DNA of 64,000 bases from contig CM077671.1 in the NCBI GenBank assembly GCA_039707655.1, positions 305,350,509-305,414,508 on the forward strand, read 5' to 3'. The DNA comes from Elymus sibiricus (taxonomy: Eukaryota > Streptophyta > Magnoliopsida > Poales > Poaceae). A program made the translations under genes and the position numbers. Below, one piece after another: positions 36,355-48,548 of this stretch. Within the stretch, counting starts at the first letter, position 1; each line of letters starts with the position of its first letter. The notes below the pieces were generated by a model. The model was not told the origin of the DNA and did no database searches. It was given only the letters and a program-made list of their open reading frames with translations.

Positions 36355-37600
36355 GCAAGCTGCTGCAGAACACATTTTAGAAGCATTTCATGAAAATTTC
36401 GAACAATTTGAAATGCCACTAATATTTTTTTCCAGATATTTTTTCTGAAAAAATATGAACACTTTTGTAATCCGAATTTAGAAAAACACGATTTTTTTTT
36501 TTTGCAAAACCTAACAGATTTATAAAACTTGAACATTTTTTGATAAATTGAACATTTTCTGACATTATGATTTTTAAAAAAAATAAGAAACATTTTATGA
36601 AAATCCTTAACATTTTTCAAACACGAACATTTTTCTGTAATTGTGAATAAATTATGGAAATAAGAACACATATTGAAATTCCTGTACATTTTCGAAACAA
36701 GGACATTTTATGAATTACATTCTGAACAGATTTTGAAAAATATAACATTTTTTTGAAATCCCTGAACAATTTCCTGAACACATGCACATAATAAATTTTA
36801 AAACAAGAACATTGTTTTGATATTACTGACTTTTAAAAAAACAAGATTTTTTTTTGGAATTGTGAACAAAATTTGAAAACAAGAACATGTTTTGAAATTC
36901 CTGAAAGAATTTTTGAAACACGAACATTTGAATTGTGAAAAAAAAAGAACATTTTTTGGAATTTATGAACACGTTTTCAATTTGTGAATTAAGAAAAACA
37001 GAAACCTTTTCGAAAAACAGGAACATTTTTGCAAATAATGACCAATCTTTTTAAAATGGGAACATTTTTTGAAATACCAGAACAAAAGATGAAAACGTGA
37101 ACATATTTTGAAACTTCCGAACAAAATTTTAAAACACGAATATTTTAAAAATTATGAATAAATTTTAAACTAGAACATTTTTTGAAACACCTAAAGAATA
37201 AGAACACATGAACATTTTTTGAAATTTATGAACAAGTTTTCTATTTGTGAATAAGTTTTTAAAACAGAAATATTTTTTGAAATCCCGAACATTTTTTGAA
37301 TAGTTATGAAAATGTTGAACAAACACATTGCGAGCTGAACTATTTCTGAAATCATGAGCACTTTTGAAATTTGGAATGTTTTTTGAAAGCAATAATAATT
37401 TTTTAAATTTCTGATTTTTTGTGAAAGATGAACCTTTTTAAAAAAGACAAGAAATTAAAACCATAAATAAATAAAAAGACAGTTAAATTAAAAGAAACAA
37501 TAAAGAAGAAACTGTAAAGGAAAGAAAAGAAAAAACCAAGAAGAACCAACAAAGAAACAAATAAACAAGTCAGGGACCTTCTAGCAGGTTTCCATAACCG
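36355..37600. repeat. AT-rich degenerate-repeat arm 1, right part
   Basis: More than thirty degenerate units built on GAACATTTTTTGAAATT (36380-37430) end in an A-rich run (37440-37570). With 32392-33956 it may form one element with T-rich left and A-rich right flanks, split by the solo LTR. Open frames on the minus strand (36270-37392) are Phe/Lys/Asn-rich composition artefacts. Confidence 0.55.
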
Positions 37601-37764
37601 TTGGCCAGCGGTTATTGATTGGGCCCGCCCATTTCTAGCGCTGCCGGGGTTCCTACTGTGCGATGCGTCGACAGTTCGACGTTACGAGCCGTAAATGAAA
37701 AATTCCGGTTAACCCTTTCAGGGGGCATGACTATGTCTTACTGCAAGCGAGACAGAGTCATGAA

Positions 37765-37788
37765 GCGCCGGCCCAAATGGGCCGGCGC
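37765..37788. repeat. Perfect 11-bp-arm palindrome
   Basis: GCGCCGGCCCA, two-base loop AA, TGGGCCGGCGC. It sits at the start of the second AT-rich array and recalls GGCCGGCCCA at the start of the first (32392). It could be a terminal mark of these elements. Confidence 0.8.
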
Positions 37789-37876
37789 ATCCCCGGCGAG
37801 GCCACTGCCTCTTGTTTTTGACCTTTTTTTTTGTTTTCTTATTTTACACTTCCAAAACCTCCCAACATGTATATTA

Positions 37877-37969
37877 CTCCCTCCGTCCCAAATTAAGTGA
37901 CTCAACTTTGTACTAACCTTGTACTAAACTTAGTACAAAGTTGAGTCACTTATTTTGGGACGGAGGGAG
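37877..37969. mobile_element. Stowaway MITE (Athos-like)
   Basis: Starts CTCCCTCCGTCCCAAATTAAG and ends in its inverted copy ..TTGGGACGGAGGGAG, 93 bp, with TA target duplications at 37875-37876 and 37970-37971. The middle (ACTCAACTTTGTACTAA / TTAGTACAAAGTTGAGT) is palindromic, so the whole element can fold into one hairpin. No coding capacity; such Tc1/mariner-derived elements are mobilised in trans. The family name is from memory. Confidence 0.93.
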
Positions 37970-37971
37970 TA

Positions 37972-38830
37972 CAAAATAAAATTTTCGTAATTTTTAAAAA
38001 TGTTGACCATGTACACAAAAAATATACAATGTGTGTGAAAAAAGTTGATCATGTATTTAAAATACCCTAAAAAATCATTTAAATTTTTTTAAACATGTAT
38101 TTGAATAATGTTGATCCGACGTTTGAAAAATATGGAATGTGTATAGAAAAAATATTGACCATGTATTAAAAAAATGATGAAATCTTTTGATCATGTATAT
38201 ACGAAAAATATATTATTCAATCATTTAAAAAATGTTGAACAGGTGTTTCAAAAATAATTAATCAAGCATTTGGAAAATGTTAAATGCGTAGAGAAAAAAT
38301 GTTGACAATGCATTAAAAAATGTTAATCTTGCACTTGAAAAATGTTGTTAAAGCATTTGAAAAATGTTAAACGTTCATACAAAAATTGTTGACTATGTAT
38401 TAGACAAACGTTAATCTTGAATTTGAAACATATTAATCAAGCATTTCAAAAAAAATTAAAGTGTGTATAGGAAAAATGTTGACCATGTATTAAAAAATAT
38501 TAATTTTCTATTTGAAAAATGTTAATTAAGCATTTGCAAAATGTTAAAAATATGTGTAGAAAAATGTTGACCATGCATTATAAATATATTCAATTTGTAT
38601 AGCAAAAATATTAAATGTGTATTTGAACAATGTTGTTGACATACTCAAAAAATGTAGAATGAAAACCAAAAGAAACAAAGAGAACAAAAAACTGAAACCT
38701 GAAAAAAAAAACCACACGAAAAAGTAAAATGAAAAAATAAAATCGATGAAACAAATGAAAAAAGAGTGAAAAAAACAGAAACACTGAGAAAAAAAAGAAA
38801 CGCCCAGAAAGAAAAGACAAAAGAAACTAG
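37972..38830. repeat. AT-rich degenerate-repeat array 2
   Basis: Degenerate units built on GAAAAATGTTGACCATGTATT (at least 15 between 37990 and 38650) end in an A-rich run of AAAAGAAAC-type sequence (38660-38825). Preceded by a T-rich run (37808-37850). Same left-T, right-A polarity as array 1. Confidence 0.6.
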
Positions 38831-39171
38831 TGAAACCCGGGCTCATTTCGCCTCAACTGCATCCCGCCTTATTACTTGATCAGAATCCCGATGCTAGCCA
38901 TCGTTGCAATATATGTCGGAGACCACGGTTTGAATCCCCCCCCCCCCCCCTTCCACACACACACTCCATGGTGCTCCTTTTTCACTACTTTTTTAAAAGT
39001 GTGCGCTAGTGGACTGACCCATTACTGTTGAGAGTTCCTATGGTCTCGCTTAGTGTGAAAAATAGTTGACACGCTTGGAGGGACACTTTAGGTTTCCTGG
39101 GAGCTCACCAAGTGGTGCGTCAAGCCGCTGTCACATGTCACGTGTTGGGCGTTATCTCTAGATTTCATATA
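38831..39171. other. Spacer with a 15-base C run
   Basis: No gene seen. An uninterrupted run of 15 C lies at 38936-38950, followed by CACACACAC. The rest is unassigned. Confidence 0.4.
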
Positions 39172-39197
39172 CGACAAGTAATTCCGGACGGAGGGAG
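39172..39197. mobile_element. Half Stowaway MITE (Thalos-like end)
   Basis: CGACAAGTAATTCCGGACGG then GAGGGAG followed by TA. This is the right terminal inverted repeat of a Stowaway element; no left half is found next to it, so it is a deletion remnant. Confidence 0.6.
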
Positions 39198-39219
39198 TAT
39201 ATTTTTACGCATTTTTGGG

Positions 39220-40208
39220 TTTTAGATAGTTTTTTTTTGCCTTTTTGATTTCTGGGTTTTGCCTGTTTTTTCTTTGGTTTTGGATGAGAAAAATGCGTGG
39301 AAAAAAAGTTGCGCTTCCACGAGAAGCACATATTTTGTGGAGGCATACATATTTGCTTTGTGTTTCTGTTATCAGTTCCTTTTGGGTTTCTTCTCTTTTC
39401 TATTTATTCTTTTTTACTTTCTTTGTCGTTCTTTTTCTTGTTACATATTTCCTTTCTCTCTTCGCTTGTAGTATTTTTTATTTATTTCTACATTTTTGTC
39501 ATGTATTTTTTTCTCATACCGTCTGTTACAACGCTTTGAATTTAATATAAAAATATTTGCCATCTTAGATTATCATGTTTGTTTTTTTTATTCTTTTCTA
39601 TTTTATTTTCAAGTTTATAATTTTTTGTTCAAATATTGTTTTACTTTTGTCGTTCCTTTATGTGAAGTAAAAATATTATTATTTTTTATCTAGTTTTGAA
39701 ATAAGTTCATCGTGCTAACAAAGTTGTCCAGTCCTTGTTACATAAAATATTCGGGGGTGCCAAAAAATGTTCATCGTGTATTTTAAAATGTACATCAGGT
39801 TGAACAAATGTACATCTTGTATTTTTAAAACCGTTCATCGAGTATTTCTCAAAATTTCATTGCGTTAAAAAGTTCATCATGTATTTAAAAATACTAATTA
39901 TATACTTGAAAATATGTTCAGTAAATGTTTACAGTGTACCTTTGAAAAGTCCATCGCGTATTACAAATATATGTGGACACTTCTGAAAATTACATGAAAA
40001 AATGTGAAACTTTCTAAAAATTTACATGAACATTTTATGGGCGTCTTTTGGTCCTTTTTCCTTTCATTTTCTATTTATTTTATTTTTATATTTTAGAAAC
40101 ACTTGTTAAGTCATATGAACTTTTCAAATACAAGATGAATTATTTTAATACATGATTGATATTTTTAAATACTAGATGAAGACTTTTTAAAATTCTGAAA
40201 TATTTTTT
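39220..40208. repeat. AT-rich degenerate-repeat array 3
   Basis: T-rich run (39220-39500) followed by degenerate AAAAGTTCATCATGTATTT-type units (39700-40000) and mixed A/T runs. Same architecture as arrays 1 and 2, but shorter. The Phe-rich plus-strand frames at 39245-39550 and 39496-39693 follow from the T-rich run and are not genes. Confidence 0.5.
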
Positions 40209-40213
40209 AATAC

Positions 40214-41521
40214 TATAAGTGTATCTAGTGCCACCCCTTGTTGGTTTTGAAGTATTGAAAACAAACTTGGTTGAGAGACTAATGCGTTTGTGAGTATACA
40301 CAGGATAACACAGATAGAAGTCCTTGAAGATTTGGTTTAACCATTGAAGACGACCCCTAAAAATGTTCGAAGACAATGAAAATAATGGTTGTGCACAAAG
40401 CCTTTCGTTTGAAGACAATGAAGTGCAAAGACTTAGTCTTTTGATAGTTTTGTTTTCTTCTTTCTTGAGTCATGGGAACCACCTCACTGTTAAATGGGGT
40501 CGATGTGAAAAGAAGTCAGAAGCTGACATGATGCTCAACCCAAAATCCAATGTCTTCTAGTGAAGACAATGAGAGAAAATTTCTTCCATTGTTGGTTGAG
40601 TCAGCATTGCTTGTAGCCCAAGTAAAGTTGTCGTGTGTGTTTGAAATTCGACCGTAGGGACACGTGTTGGTTGGCCACTGACCCAGGGTTAGATCAGTCA
40701 TATCATGTCGGGTTGCCCCCCGACAATAAATAGCCACCCCTCCACCTTAAGTTGGTGGCTGCTCCGAGTTATTACACGACTTCTGTCGTTTTAGAGCAAC
40801 CTGCCTCCAAAGTCTTTGAGAGATATTTCCTGCGAGGAGAAACCCAAATACCTAGAGCGCAAAGTGATTGAGCGTCACCGAATGCATTCTGTTTTGAGTG
40901 AATCGAGGACTTATTACATTTGAAGATCGTGATTTCCAGACGGTTAGGCGTCATATTCTGAGCATCCAAGAGTCATTTTGGATTGCCGGTGAACAAGTTT
41001 GTGGAAGTTTCAGGAGTCTACCATGAAGACTTACCAGAGTGATTGAGCGAGGTCTAAGTGACCTTAGCTCAAGGGGAATAATGTGAAGACTTGGTCTTGT
41101 GAGTTAAGTCTTAGCCTCCCTAATCAGACGTACAGTTGTTACAACAACTGAAACTGGTCAAACAAATCATTTGTCTTCATCAAGAAACTATTCTATCCCC
41201 TCACTACTTTACTATATTTTTTGTATCATGATGCCTTTGCTTCCTCATCTCTTTGTGAAGACATTGCTCGAAGACATTCCCATTGATCCCATCTTTGTCT
41301 TCGTGTTTGCTGTTTGTTACACTCTATGTTGCCTAGTTTGCCTGTTCTTTTTATCCTCATGTCAATTAGTTTATCATTGATTGCATGCCTAGTGTAGTTT
41401 TATTCCTGTTTGCCTTGTTCAGTTCCTGTTAAACTTTCACATCTTCGAGGACATTGTTTGTTTTGAAGACTTTTCTAAAAATCGCCTCTTCACCCCCTCT
41501 AGTCGATAACTAGCAATTTCA
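40214..41521 (+). repeat. 5' LTR of a Maximus-like Copia element
   Basis: Starts TATAAGTGTATCTAGTGCCA (TG decayed to TA) and ends AGTCGATAACTAGCAATTTCA, 1308 bp. It is rich in GAAGAC motifs, and contains ACAATAAATAGCCACCCC near 40721-40738, the likely TATA region. It is followed by a tRNA-iMet primer site and a Maximus-type gag start (ATGTCGAC at 41588). The 3' LTR lies beyond the window. Family name is from memory. Confidence 0.82.
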
Positions 41522-41523
41522 AT

Positions 41524-41539
41524 TTGTATCAGAGCAAGG
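41524..41539 (+). promoter_or_regulatory. Primer-binding site (tRNA-iMet type)
   Basis: TTGTATCAGAGCAAGG directly downstream of the LTR; one base differs from the usual TGGTATCAGAGC. Confidence 0.75.
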
Positions 41540-41587
41540 TGCTCCTTTGTTCTGTGTGATTCGGTTTAACCACCTGGAGTTTTAGCT

Positions 41588-44410
41588 ATGTCGACTATAG
41601 GGATTATCAAAGTCTCCGTTGTGTGCCATATCTTCGATGACAGTGATTATCCTTATTGGAAGAATAAGATGCACATGCATCTTGAAGCCATCGACAATGA
41701 CCTCTAGTATGTCGTCATGACAAGAGTTCCTAAGGTTGGAGAAGGTGTTATCGCTGCTAATGTGAAGAGGTTCAATCATTTGGACTCTACCGCCAAGAAC
41801 ATTATATGTGGTCATCTGACCAAAGGGCGGTATGACCGTGTGAGTGCTTTGGAATCTGTGAAACTGATATGGGAATGGCTCTCCAAAGTCAATGAAGGTA
41901 TCTCATCAACGAGACTCTCGAGTTGATGTTCTTCACAATCTCTTCAACTTCTTCAAAAGGCTTGACAACAAAAGTGTCCAGCTAACGTTTGATCGTCTGA
42001 CTGATATCTCTAATGAGCTTCAAGCTCTTGGTGCCATTGACATCATCAAACATGAAGTGGTGGAGAAGCTTCTAAGGTCCCTTAATACTTCCTTTGACAC
42101 ACTGTCGCTGATGATACAAGAGCGCTCTGATTTCTAGAGCTTGGGTCCTGTCGATATTCTTGAGAGGCTCAATACTCATGAATTTCGGCAAGCTGAAAAA
42201 GAGATCTCTATGGTTCCAGCTATGTACGTCCTCATGCTGTGAAGGAAAAAGTTGCACCTTCATCTAAAGAAGAGTCTGACTGCAATTCCAGCGGCCCTGA
42301 AGACATTGGCAGAGAACTCGCACTACTTGTGAGTAAGTTGTATAAGTTTATGAAAAAAACCTGCTTTGGAAAGTCTTCAAAGTATGATTAAAACAAATCC
42401 GGAGAAACTTCTTCTCACGACTACAAGAAGAGAACCTATCACAAGTGCAAGAAGCTTGGTCACTATATTGCTGATTGTTCTCTATGGGAAAGGAATCAAA
42501 AAAGAAGAAGAAGAAGATCAAGGACGATGATTCTAATGACAAGAAGAAGAAGAATAATAAGAAGAAGTACACAGAGTCTTCATCGAAGTTTCCTCGCACA
42601 TGAAAAGTTCCCATGGTAGAGCCCGCGTTTTCTTTGGCAAGGGAATGGATTCCGAGGAGGAATATGGTTCTAAGCTGGTTGTGGAGGATTCTAAGGAGTC
42701 TGACTCTGGTGTGGCGAGCCTTGCTCTCGCCTCAACATTCGTCGCCAAGTCCATCTTCAAGCATGGAGATAATGGATACATAACCGACAATGAGGCCCGC
42801 GACGATGACGACTCTGCACCTGCCTATTGCTTCATGGAAAAAGGCGCCAAGGTATCCTCACAATCTTCCTACTTTGACACCGCTAGTGAAGATGACTCTG
42901 AATGTGAATCCAAACCTAGCTACAAGGCTCTTACTAAAATTGCTACTCGGCAACAACATGTTATGGAGAATATTCAAAAACTACTAGTCAAACGTGATAA
43001 TTTATTGGGTGAGGAAATGAATCGAAGTCAATCCTTCGTTGAGGATCTCAAAAGTCTTCAGCCAAAGTATGAAGAAATCCAAAGATGCCATGATACCTCT
43101 CAGCCGATCATGAGAAGCTTTCCTATGATTATCTTCAAAGGAAGCAAGATCTAGAAAAACTGAGAGCGTCTCATGATGATCTTCAGACAGAAAAGGATTC
43201 ATTGCTTCCTCAACATATCAGTTTTGCTCAAGTTGAATCCATTCCACCTTGCTTGAAATGCCTTGAATGTGAAAATGCAAATTCTTCTAATGAATATTCA
43301 AATGCTTTGAAAGCTACAATATCTTCAACTACCTTTGTGGCCACTAACCCCTCATCTAAGGAAACCACTAATATTACTGATGAGAATGCTAGATTGAAGA
43401 CATTGCTTAATACTGGCATGTACAAAAGTCTCAAAAGGCATCAAACCCTTTTTGATATCCTTAAGAAGCAAATCTTGAACATGAACCCTATGAAAGAGGG
43501 CATTGGTTTCGATAGAAACATAAACGTTGATGGTTCTTACTGGAAACTTGAGCAGTACGTACCCCAAAACTACTTGGGTTGCTGCAAAAGAACCTTCAGT
43601 AGATCCATCCAAGTTATCTGGCTATAACTATGTTAACCTATCATCATTGACGAGTCACTTGACTCGAACTATAAACTGTTGAAAAAACAAAACGGTGAAG
43701 TGTTTGACAAGTACATTGGAACTAACTGCAGGAACGGTTCTCCCATGAAGAATATTCGGGTACCTAAAAGTCTTCTAGAAAGGCTTCCAGTGAATGTCCT
43801 CATGACACAATCTGAGAAGAAGACAAACCCTAGATCAAAGTCTTCATATGGACCAAAAACTTCATATTGACCAAAATCTTCATATGGTCGCACTAATGCT
43901 TATGTTTCGCATGGTTACAATGATCGGTCTCATGAATATGAGCATTACTCTTCGAACCGCTATGTTTACAAATCGGAGTTTTTTTGTGCATATTCATTTG
44001 AGTACTCTACCCCTCCTTTGAAGCACTATGCTAGGGCTTCAAAGCCTAAATTCTCAGATGTTGCACTTAGACTCATTGCCTCTAAGCCACCCTTGCAAAT
44101 GTGGGTGGCTAAGAAGAGCTAATGTCTTATGTAGGGTCAGGTCTCCAGACGAAATGCATTGAACACTGACGACAATGCTAGAGACCTAAAGAATCTTGTT
44201 GGGTGGAAGATAAAACTTCAAAATGGCATTACTATGCTACTCATCCATGACTTTGATCCTCTCCCAGTCATGAAGTCTAGGAAACCTAGCTCGCTGGAGC
44301 GTGCCTTTTGTATCGTGCATACTTTTGAAACCTGTCTTGGTGAATCCTATCCCACTAATTGTTCTGTAGGATACACTACCAAAAGCCACTGAATGGATTT
44401 TGGATAGTGG
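41588..44410 (+). pseudogene. Maximus/SIRE-like Copia gag and protease start, broken
   Basis: ATG at 41588 opens MSTIGIIKVSVVC, with YPYWKNKMHMHLEAIDNDL at residues 22-40; then TAG at 41708, likely a former Trp codon. Later segments: 41892-42137 (gag helical core), a zinc knuckle near 42437-42478 whose first Cys reads Tyr (YHKCKKLGHYIADC), an acidic linker (42600-43154, SEDDSECESK), coiled-coil-like Gln/Lys-rich stretches (42960-43450), and the protease motif WILDSG at 44393-44410. Multiple frame changes. The protein would have formed the virus-like particle; it is no longer expressible. Coding continues at 52832 after an 8.4-kb insertion. Confidence 0.8.
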
Positions 44411-44415
44411 CTGAA

Positions 44416-45828
44416 TGATAACCCACAAGTATAGGGGATGGCAACAATTTTCGAGGGTAGAGTATTCAACCCAAATTTATAGATTCGACACAAGGGGAGC
44501 CAAAGAATACTTGAGAGTATTAGTAGTTGAGTTGTCAATTCAACCACACCTGGAGATTAAATATCTGTAGCAGATTGATCAGTAGCACAGTAATATGATA
44601 GTTTGATAGCAGTAGTGACGGTAACAGTAGCGGTAACAGTAATAGCAGCAGTTTTGTAGCAGTTGGAACAGTAGCAGCAGCAATAGTAACTTAGCAAGAA
44701 CAATAAGTGGAGAACTCGTAGGCACTGGGTCGGCAACTCGTTGGATGATATTCGTCATGTAACAGTCATAACCTAGGGCGATACAGAACTAGCTCCAGTT
44801 CATCAATGTAATGTAGGCATGTATTCCGTAAATAGTCATACGTGCTTATGGAAAAGAACTTGCATGACATCTTTTGTCCTACCCTCCCGTGGCAGCAGGG
44901 TCCATAAGGAAACTAAGGGATATTAAGGCCTCCTTTTAATAGAGAACCGGAACAAAGCATTAACACATGGTGAATACATGAACTCCTCAAACTACGATCA
45001 TCACCGCGAAGTATCCCAAATATTGTCACTATGTGGTTGACGGATCATAACACGTAATAGGTGGATATGACTAGGCAAGATCGGATCAAGAACATATATA
45101 TAGAGATGATAACATAAACGGTTTAGATCTGAAATCATGGCACTCGGGCCCTAGTGACAAGCATTAGGCATAGCAAAGTCATAGCAACATCAATCTCAGA
45201 ACATAATGGATACTAGGGATCAAGCCCTAACAAAACTAACTCGATTACATGATGAATCTCATCCAACTCCTCACCGACCAGCAAGCCTACGAAGGAATTA
45301 CTCACTCCCGGTGGGGAGCATCATGGAATTGGCGATGGAGAAAGGTTGGTGATGACGAAGACCGAAGATTCCCCTCTCCGGAGCCCCAAACGGGCTCCAA
45401 ATCTGACCTCCCGATGAAGAACAGGAGGTGGCGGCGGCTTCGTATCGTGAAACGCGATAATTCTTTCTCTATGATTTTTTTCTCAGAAATTAGGAATTTA
45501 TAGTGGCGGAGTTAGGGCAAGTGGGGCCACGAGGTGGGCACAACCCACCAGAGCGCGCCCAGGGGGCCTGGCGCGCCCTGGTGGGTGATGCTCACCCTGG
45601 CCCCCCTCTTCGGTGTATTTTGGCTACAATAATTCTCATTTATTCTGAAATAAATCTCCAAAAAGTTTCGTTCCATTCTGAGAACTTTTATTTCTATACA
45701 AAAACAACACCATGGTAGTTCTGCTGAAAACAACGTCAGTCCGGGTTAGTTCCATTCAAATCGTGCAAATTAGAGTCCAAAAGAAGGGCAAAAGAGTGAG
45801 GAAAAGTAGATACGTTGGAGACGTATCA
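44416..45828 (-). repeat. 3' LTR of element H
   Basis: 1413 bp, with TG...CA ends on the minus strand (TGATACGTCTCCAACGTATC at 45828; ..TTGTGGGTTATCA at 44416). It differs from the 5' LTR at only scattered bases by eye (for example 45349 against 52347). It holds an (AGTAGC)n-like low-complexity stretch at 44580-44700. Confidence 0.93.
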
Positions 45829-45845
45829 ACTCCCCCAAGCTTAAA
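45829..45845 (-). promoter_or_regulatory. Polypurine tract of element H
   Basis: On the minus strand TTTAAGCTTGGGGGAGT immediately precedes the 3' LTR. Confidence 0.8.
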
Positions 45846-48012
45846 CCTTTGCTTGTCCTCAAGCAATTCAGTTGACAAACTGAAAGTGATAAAGAAAAAC
45901 TTTTATGAACTCTTTTGTTCTTGTTTACATATATATGCTTAAGTAGCACCCAGGTTTTCAGCAAAGATTATGACTAACCATGTCAACAATAACTCTTAGA
46001 AATTATATTTACTCATAACAATAACATAAGCAACTAGTGAGCAATAATAAGATATCTCAAACACCAACACTTTGTCAAAACAATCATGATACAATATGAC
46101 AATAGTGGTATCTCGCTAGCCCTTTCTGAGACCGCAAAACATAAATGCAGAGCACCTCCAAAGTTCAAGCAGCAACTAAACATTGTAATTCATGGTAGAA
46201 AAGATCCAGTCATGCTGCACCCAAAATCAAATATACACAATGCCTAAGGATGACAATAGTGCTCTCAGGTCTGGCGCTTATTCGAGAAGGTGATGACTCA
46301 ACATAAAAGTAAATAGATAGTCCCTTCGCAGAGGGAAGCATGGATTTGCAGCAGTGCCAGAGCTCAAAGTTTAAAATAGAGATAGATATAATTTTGGGAG
46401 GTACACCCTTCCTGTCAACGTCACGACCAAGAGTTATCAATATCTTCCATGCTAAACAAATTAGCGGCGGTTCCCAAGCGGTAAAAGTAAAGGTTTACTC
46501 ACCCTCCACCAACAATCACACTCCACGGCGAGCCGTATCCACGGGTACCGTCCAAACCAGCAACATTCCTGGGGGGGAGTTTTGTTTAATTATTTTTGAT
46601 TTTTGATTTCGGGACTGGGAATCCCTATTACCGCCCCTCTCGTGTAAGGACAAGTGAATAAACACTCATCATGAGAATAACCCGCTTAGCATGGAAGATA
46701 CTGACCGCCCCCTGTCGCTTCATGAGCGGTCCAGCCACACAAAACAGATGTTCATTTGAATTTTTTAGAGGTGGCACATGCAAATTTACTTGGAACGGCA
46801 GGGTAATACCGCATATAGGTAGATATGGTGGACTCATCTAGCATAACTTGGTTTAAGGGTTTTGATGCACAAGCAGTATTTCCGCTTAGTACAGACGAAG
46901 GCTAGCAATTAGATTGAGAAGCGGCCAGCTAGAGAGCGAAAACGGTCATGAACATGCATTACATATAATCAACATTGAATACTAGCATGAGTAGGATATG
47001 GACACCATGAACATAAATATCATGAAGGCTATGTTGGTTTTGATTCAACTACATGCGTGAACATGTGCCAAGTCAAGCCACTTGAAACATTCAGAGGAGG
47101 ATACCATATCATCATACCGCATCACAACCATTTTAATGCATGTTGACACCCAAGATAAATCATTATCCACTCCTAGCTACTTAAGCACGACATGAACAAC
47201 AATAATCTCTAATGGTCATTGCAAACATGTTTGATCATAATGACCTGAATCAAGGAATACTAGGTTAAACATATTTACAAAAACAAAAACAAGTTGAGTT
47301 CATACCCGCTTTTCTCTGCCACAGTCAATTCATCAAATGTCGTCATTATTGCCTTTCACTTGCACGATCGAACGATAAGAAGATAATAATAGTGCAAGAG
47401 TGCCGTGGACTAAGCTGGAATCTGCAAACATTTTATTCAAGAGGAGAAGACAAAGTAACATGGGCTCTTTGTTAGATAAACGATAATGCAGATGAGAACC
47501 ACTCAACAATTTCATTGTGGTCTTCTCCTAGGTACGACTCAAGTAAAAAGAAAAGAATTTCAGAGAAACGCACTGAAATATTTTTGGAGTTTTGTTTTTT
47601 CATGAAGAAAGCAAATTAAAGAAGAAAAACAAAAACGAGAAAAACTATTTACACGGGAAAGCTCCCAACAAATAAAAGAAGAAGCGAGAAATCTTTTTGG
47701 GTTTTCTTTTGATGCAACAATTAAACTAAGCTAGAAAGAAAACTAAAAAGAAGTAGGAAATATTTTTGGGTTTTCTCAAAGTTTTTCAAACACACAAGAA
47801 GAAAGCGAGAAAACAAATCAAGCATGGATATTACAATGAAAGAGTGTGAACACCGACAACTGGAATGAAATGTGTGAACATGAATGTAATGTCGGTGGAA
47901 ATACGTACTCCCCCAAGCTTAGGCTTTTGGCCTAGCTTGGTAATCACCATCCGTAGTAGCCGTCCGGTCCCGAGTCGTAGTGAGGCGGAGGCAGCACCTG
48001 AGCATCCCACCC
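45846..48012 (-). other. 3' non-coding region of element H
   Basis: About 2.2 kb with no convincing frame on either strand. It contains a second purine-rich GCCTAAGCTTGGGGGAGTA on the minus strand (near 47909-47927), like the true polypurine tract, and a stretch of AAAGAAGAAA-type repeats (47570-47820). The absence of pol here is the main sign of non-autonomy. Confidence 0.7.
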
Positions 48013-48490
48013 CTAGGGCTCCTCCTCAGCAGCTGCTAGGTTGTTCCGGTAGGCTGTAATGTCATCTGGCATAATCCTGTATCCGTTCCTGGCAATAGGA
48101 TCAAACAAAGCAGGTGCAGGCAGCAGAATAACATCACGTGTTTCCTTGCTAAATACTAGGTTATAATGAATATCACGTGGAGAGTCAGTTACATCAAGGA
48201 ATTGGTGAGCCTGCAATGACTTATGATCAAGGTAAACTCGGGATAAGAGATAATCATGCGGGCGAAATGGGATTCTAAAGTGGTTCGCTAAACGAGTAGC
48301 ATAAATACCGCCATGTATCTTTCCCTTAGTTTTGTTAAGATGTAAGCGTCGAGCAACAATAGCTCCCATACTAAAGGTGTGATCATCATAAAGTGCACGA
48401 TGTAAAATAGCAAGGTCAGGAGCACTGAGTTGTGCTTACTAGATTCCTCAACTTCATGCCTCTCAAAAATGATCCATTAATAAGGTTGAT
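48013..48490 (-). pseudogene. Second ORF of element H, frameshifted
   Basis: The minus-strand frame 48369-48013 encodes 118 residues (MGAIVARRLHLNKTKGKIHG..., with YLDHKSLQAHQFLDV and PAPALFDPIARNGYRIMPDD). An upstream frame (FERHEVEESSKHNSVLLTLL, about 48400-48466) continues into it after a frame change near 48385-48400. It resembles the plant retrotransposon ORF seen in Athila-lineage elements; its role is unknown. It is not a reverse transcriptase or integrase. It ends Glu-rich (AAAEEEP). Confidence 0.6.
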
Positions 48491-48548
48491 CAAGTCTTAT
48501 TAACAACCACTTCCGATTAGCATGAAACCGAAAAACTTTCGTAGAACA

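Noticed and set aside
36270..37392. A series of minus-strand Phe/Lys/Asn-rich frames
   Set aside because: They are translations of the degenerate GAACATTTTTTGAAATT array.
39245..39550. Phe-rich hydrophobic frames that look like membrane proteins
   Set aside because: Arise from a T-rich run; the same happens on the other strand at A-rich runs (38544-38846). No gene signals.
48013..48369. Reverse transcriptase or integrase of element H
   Set aside because: Contains none of the RT or integrase motifs (no YxDD, no D,D35E pattern); fits the extra ORF of Athila-type elements instead.
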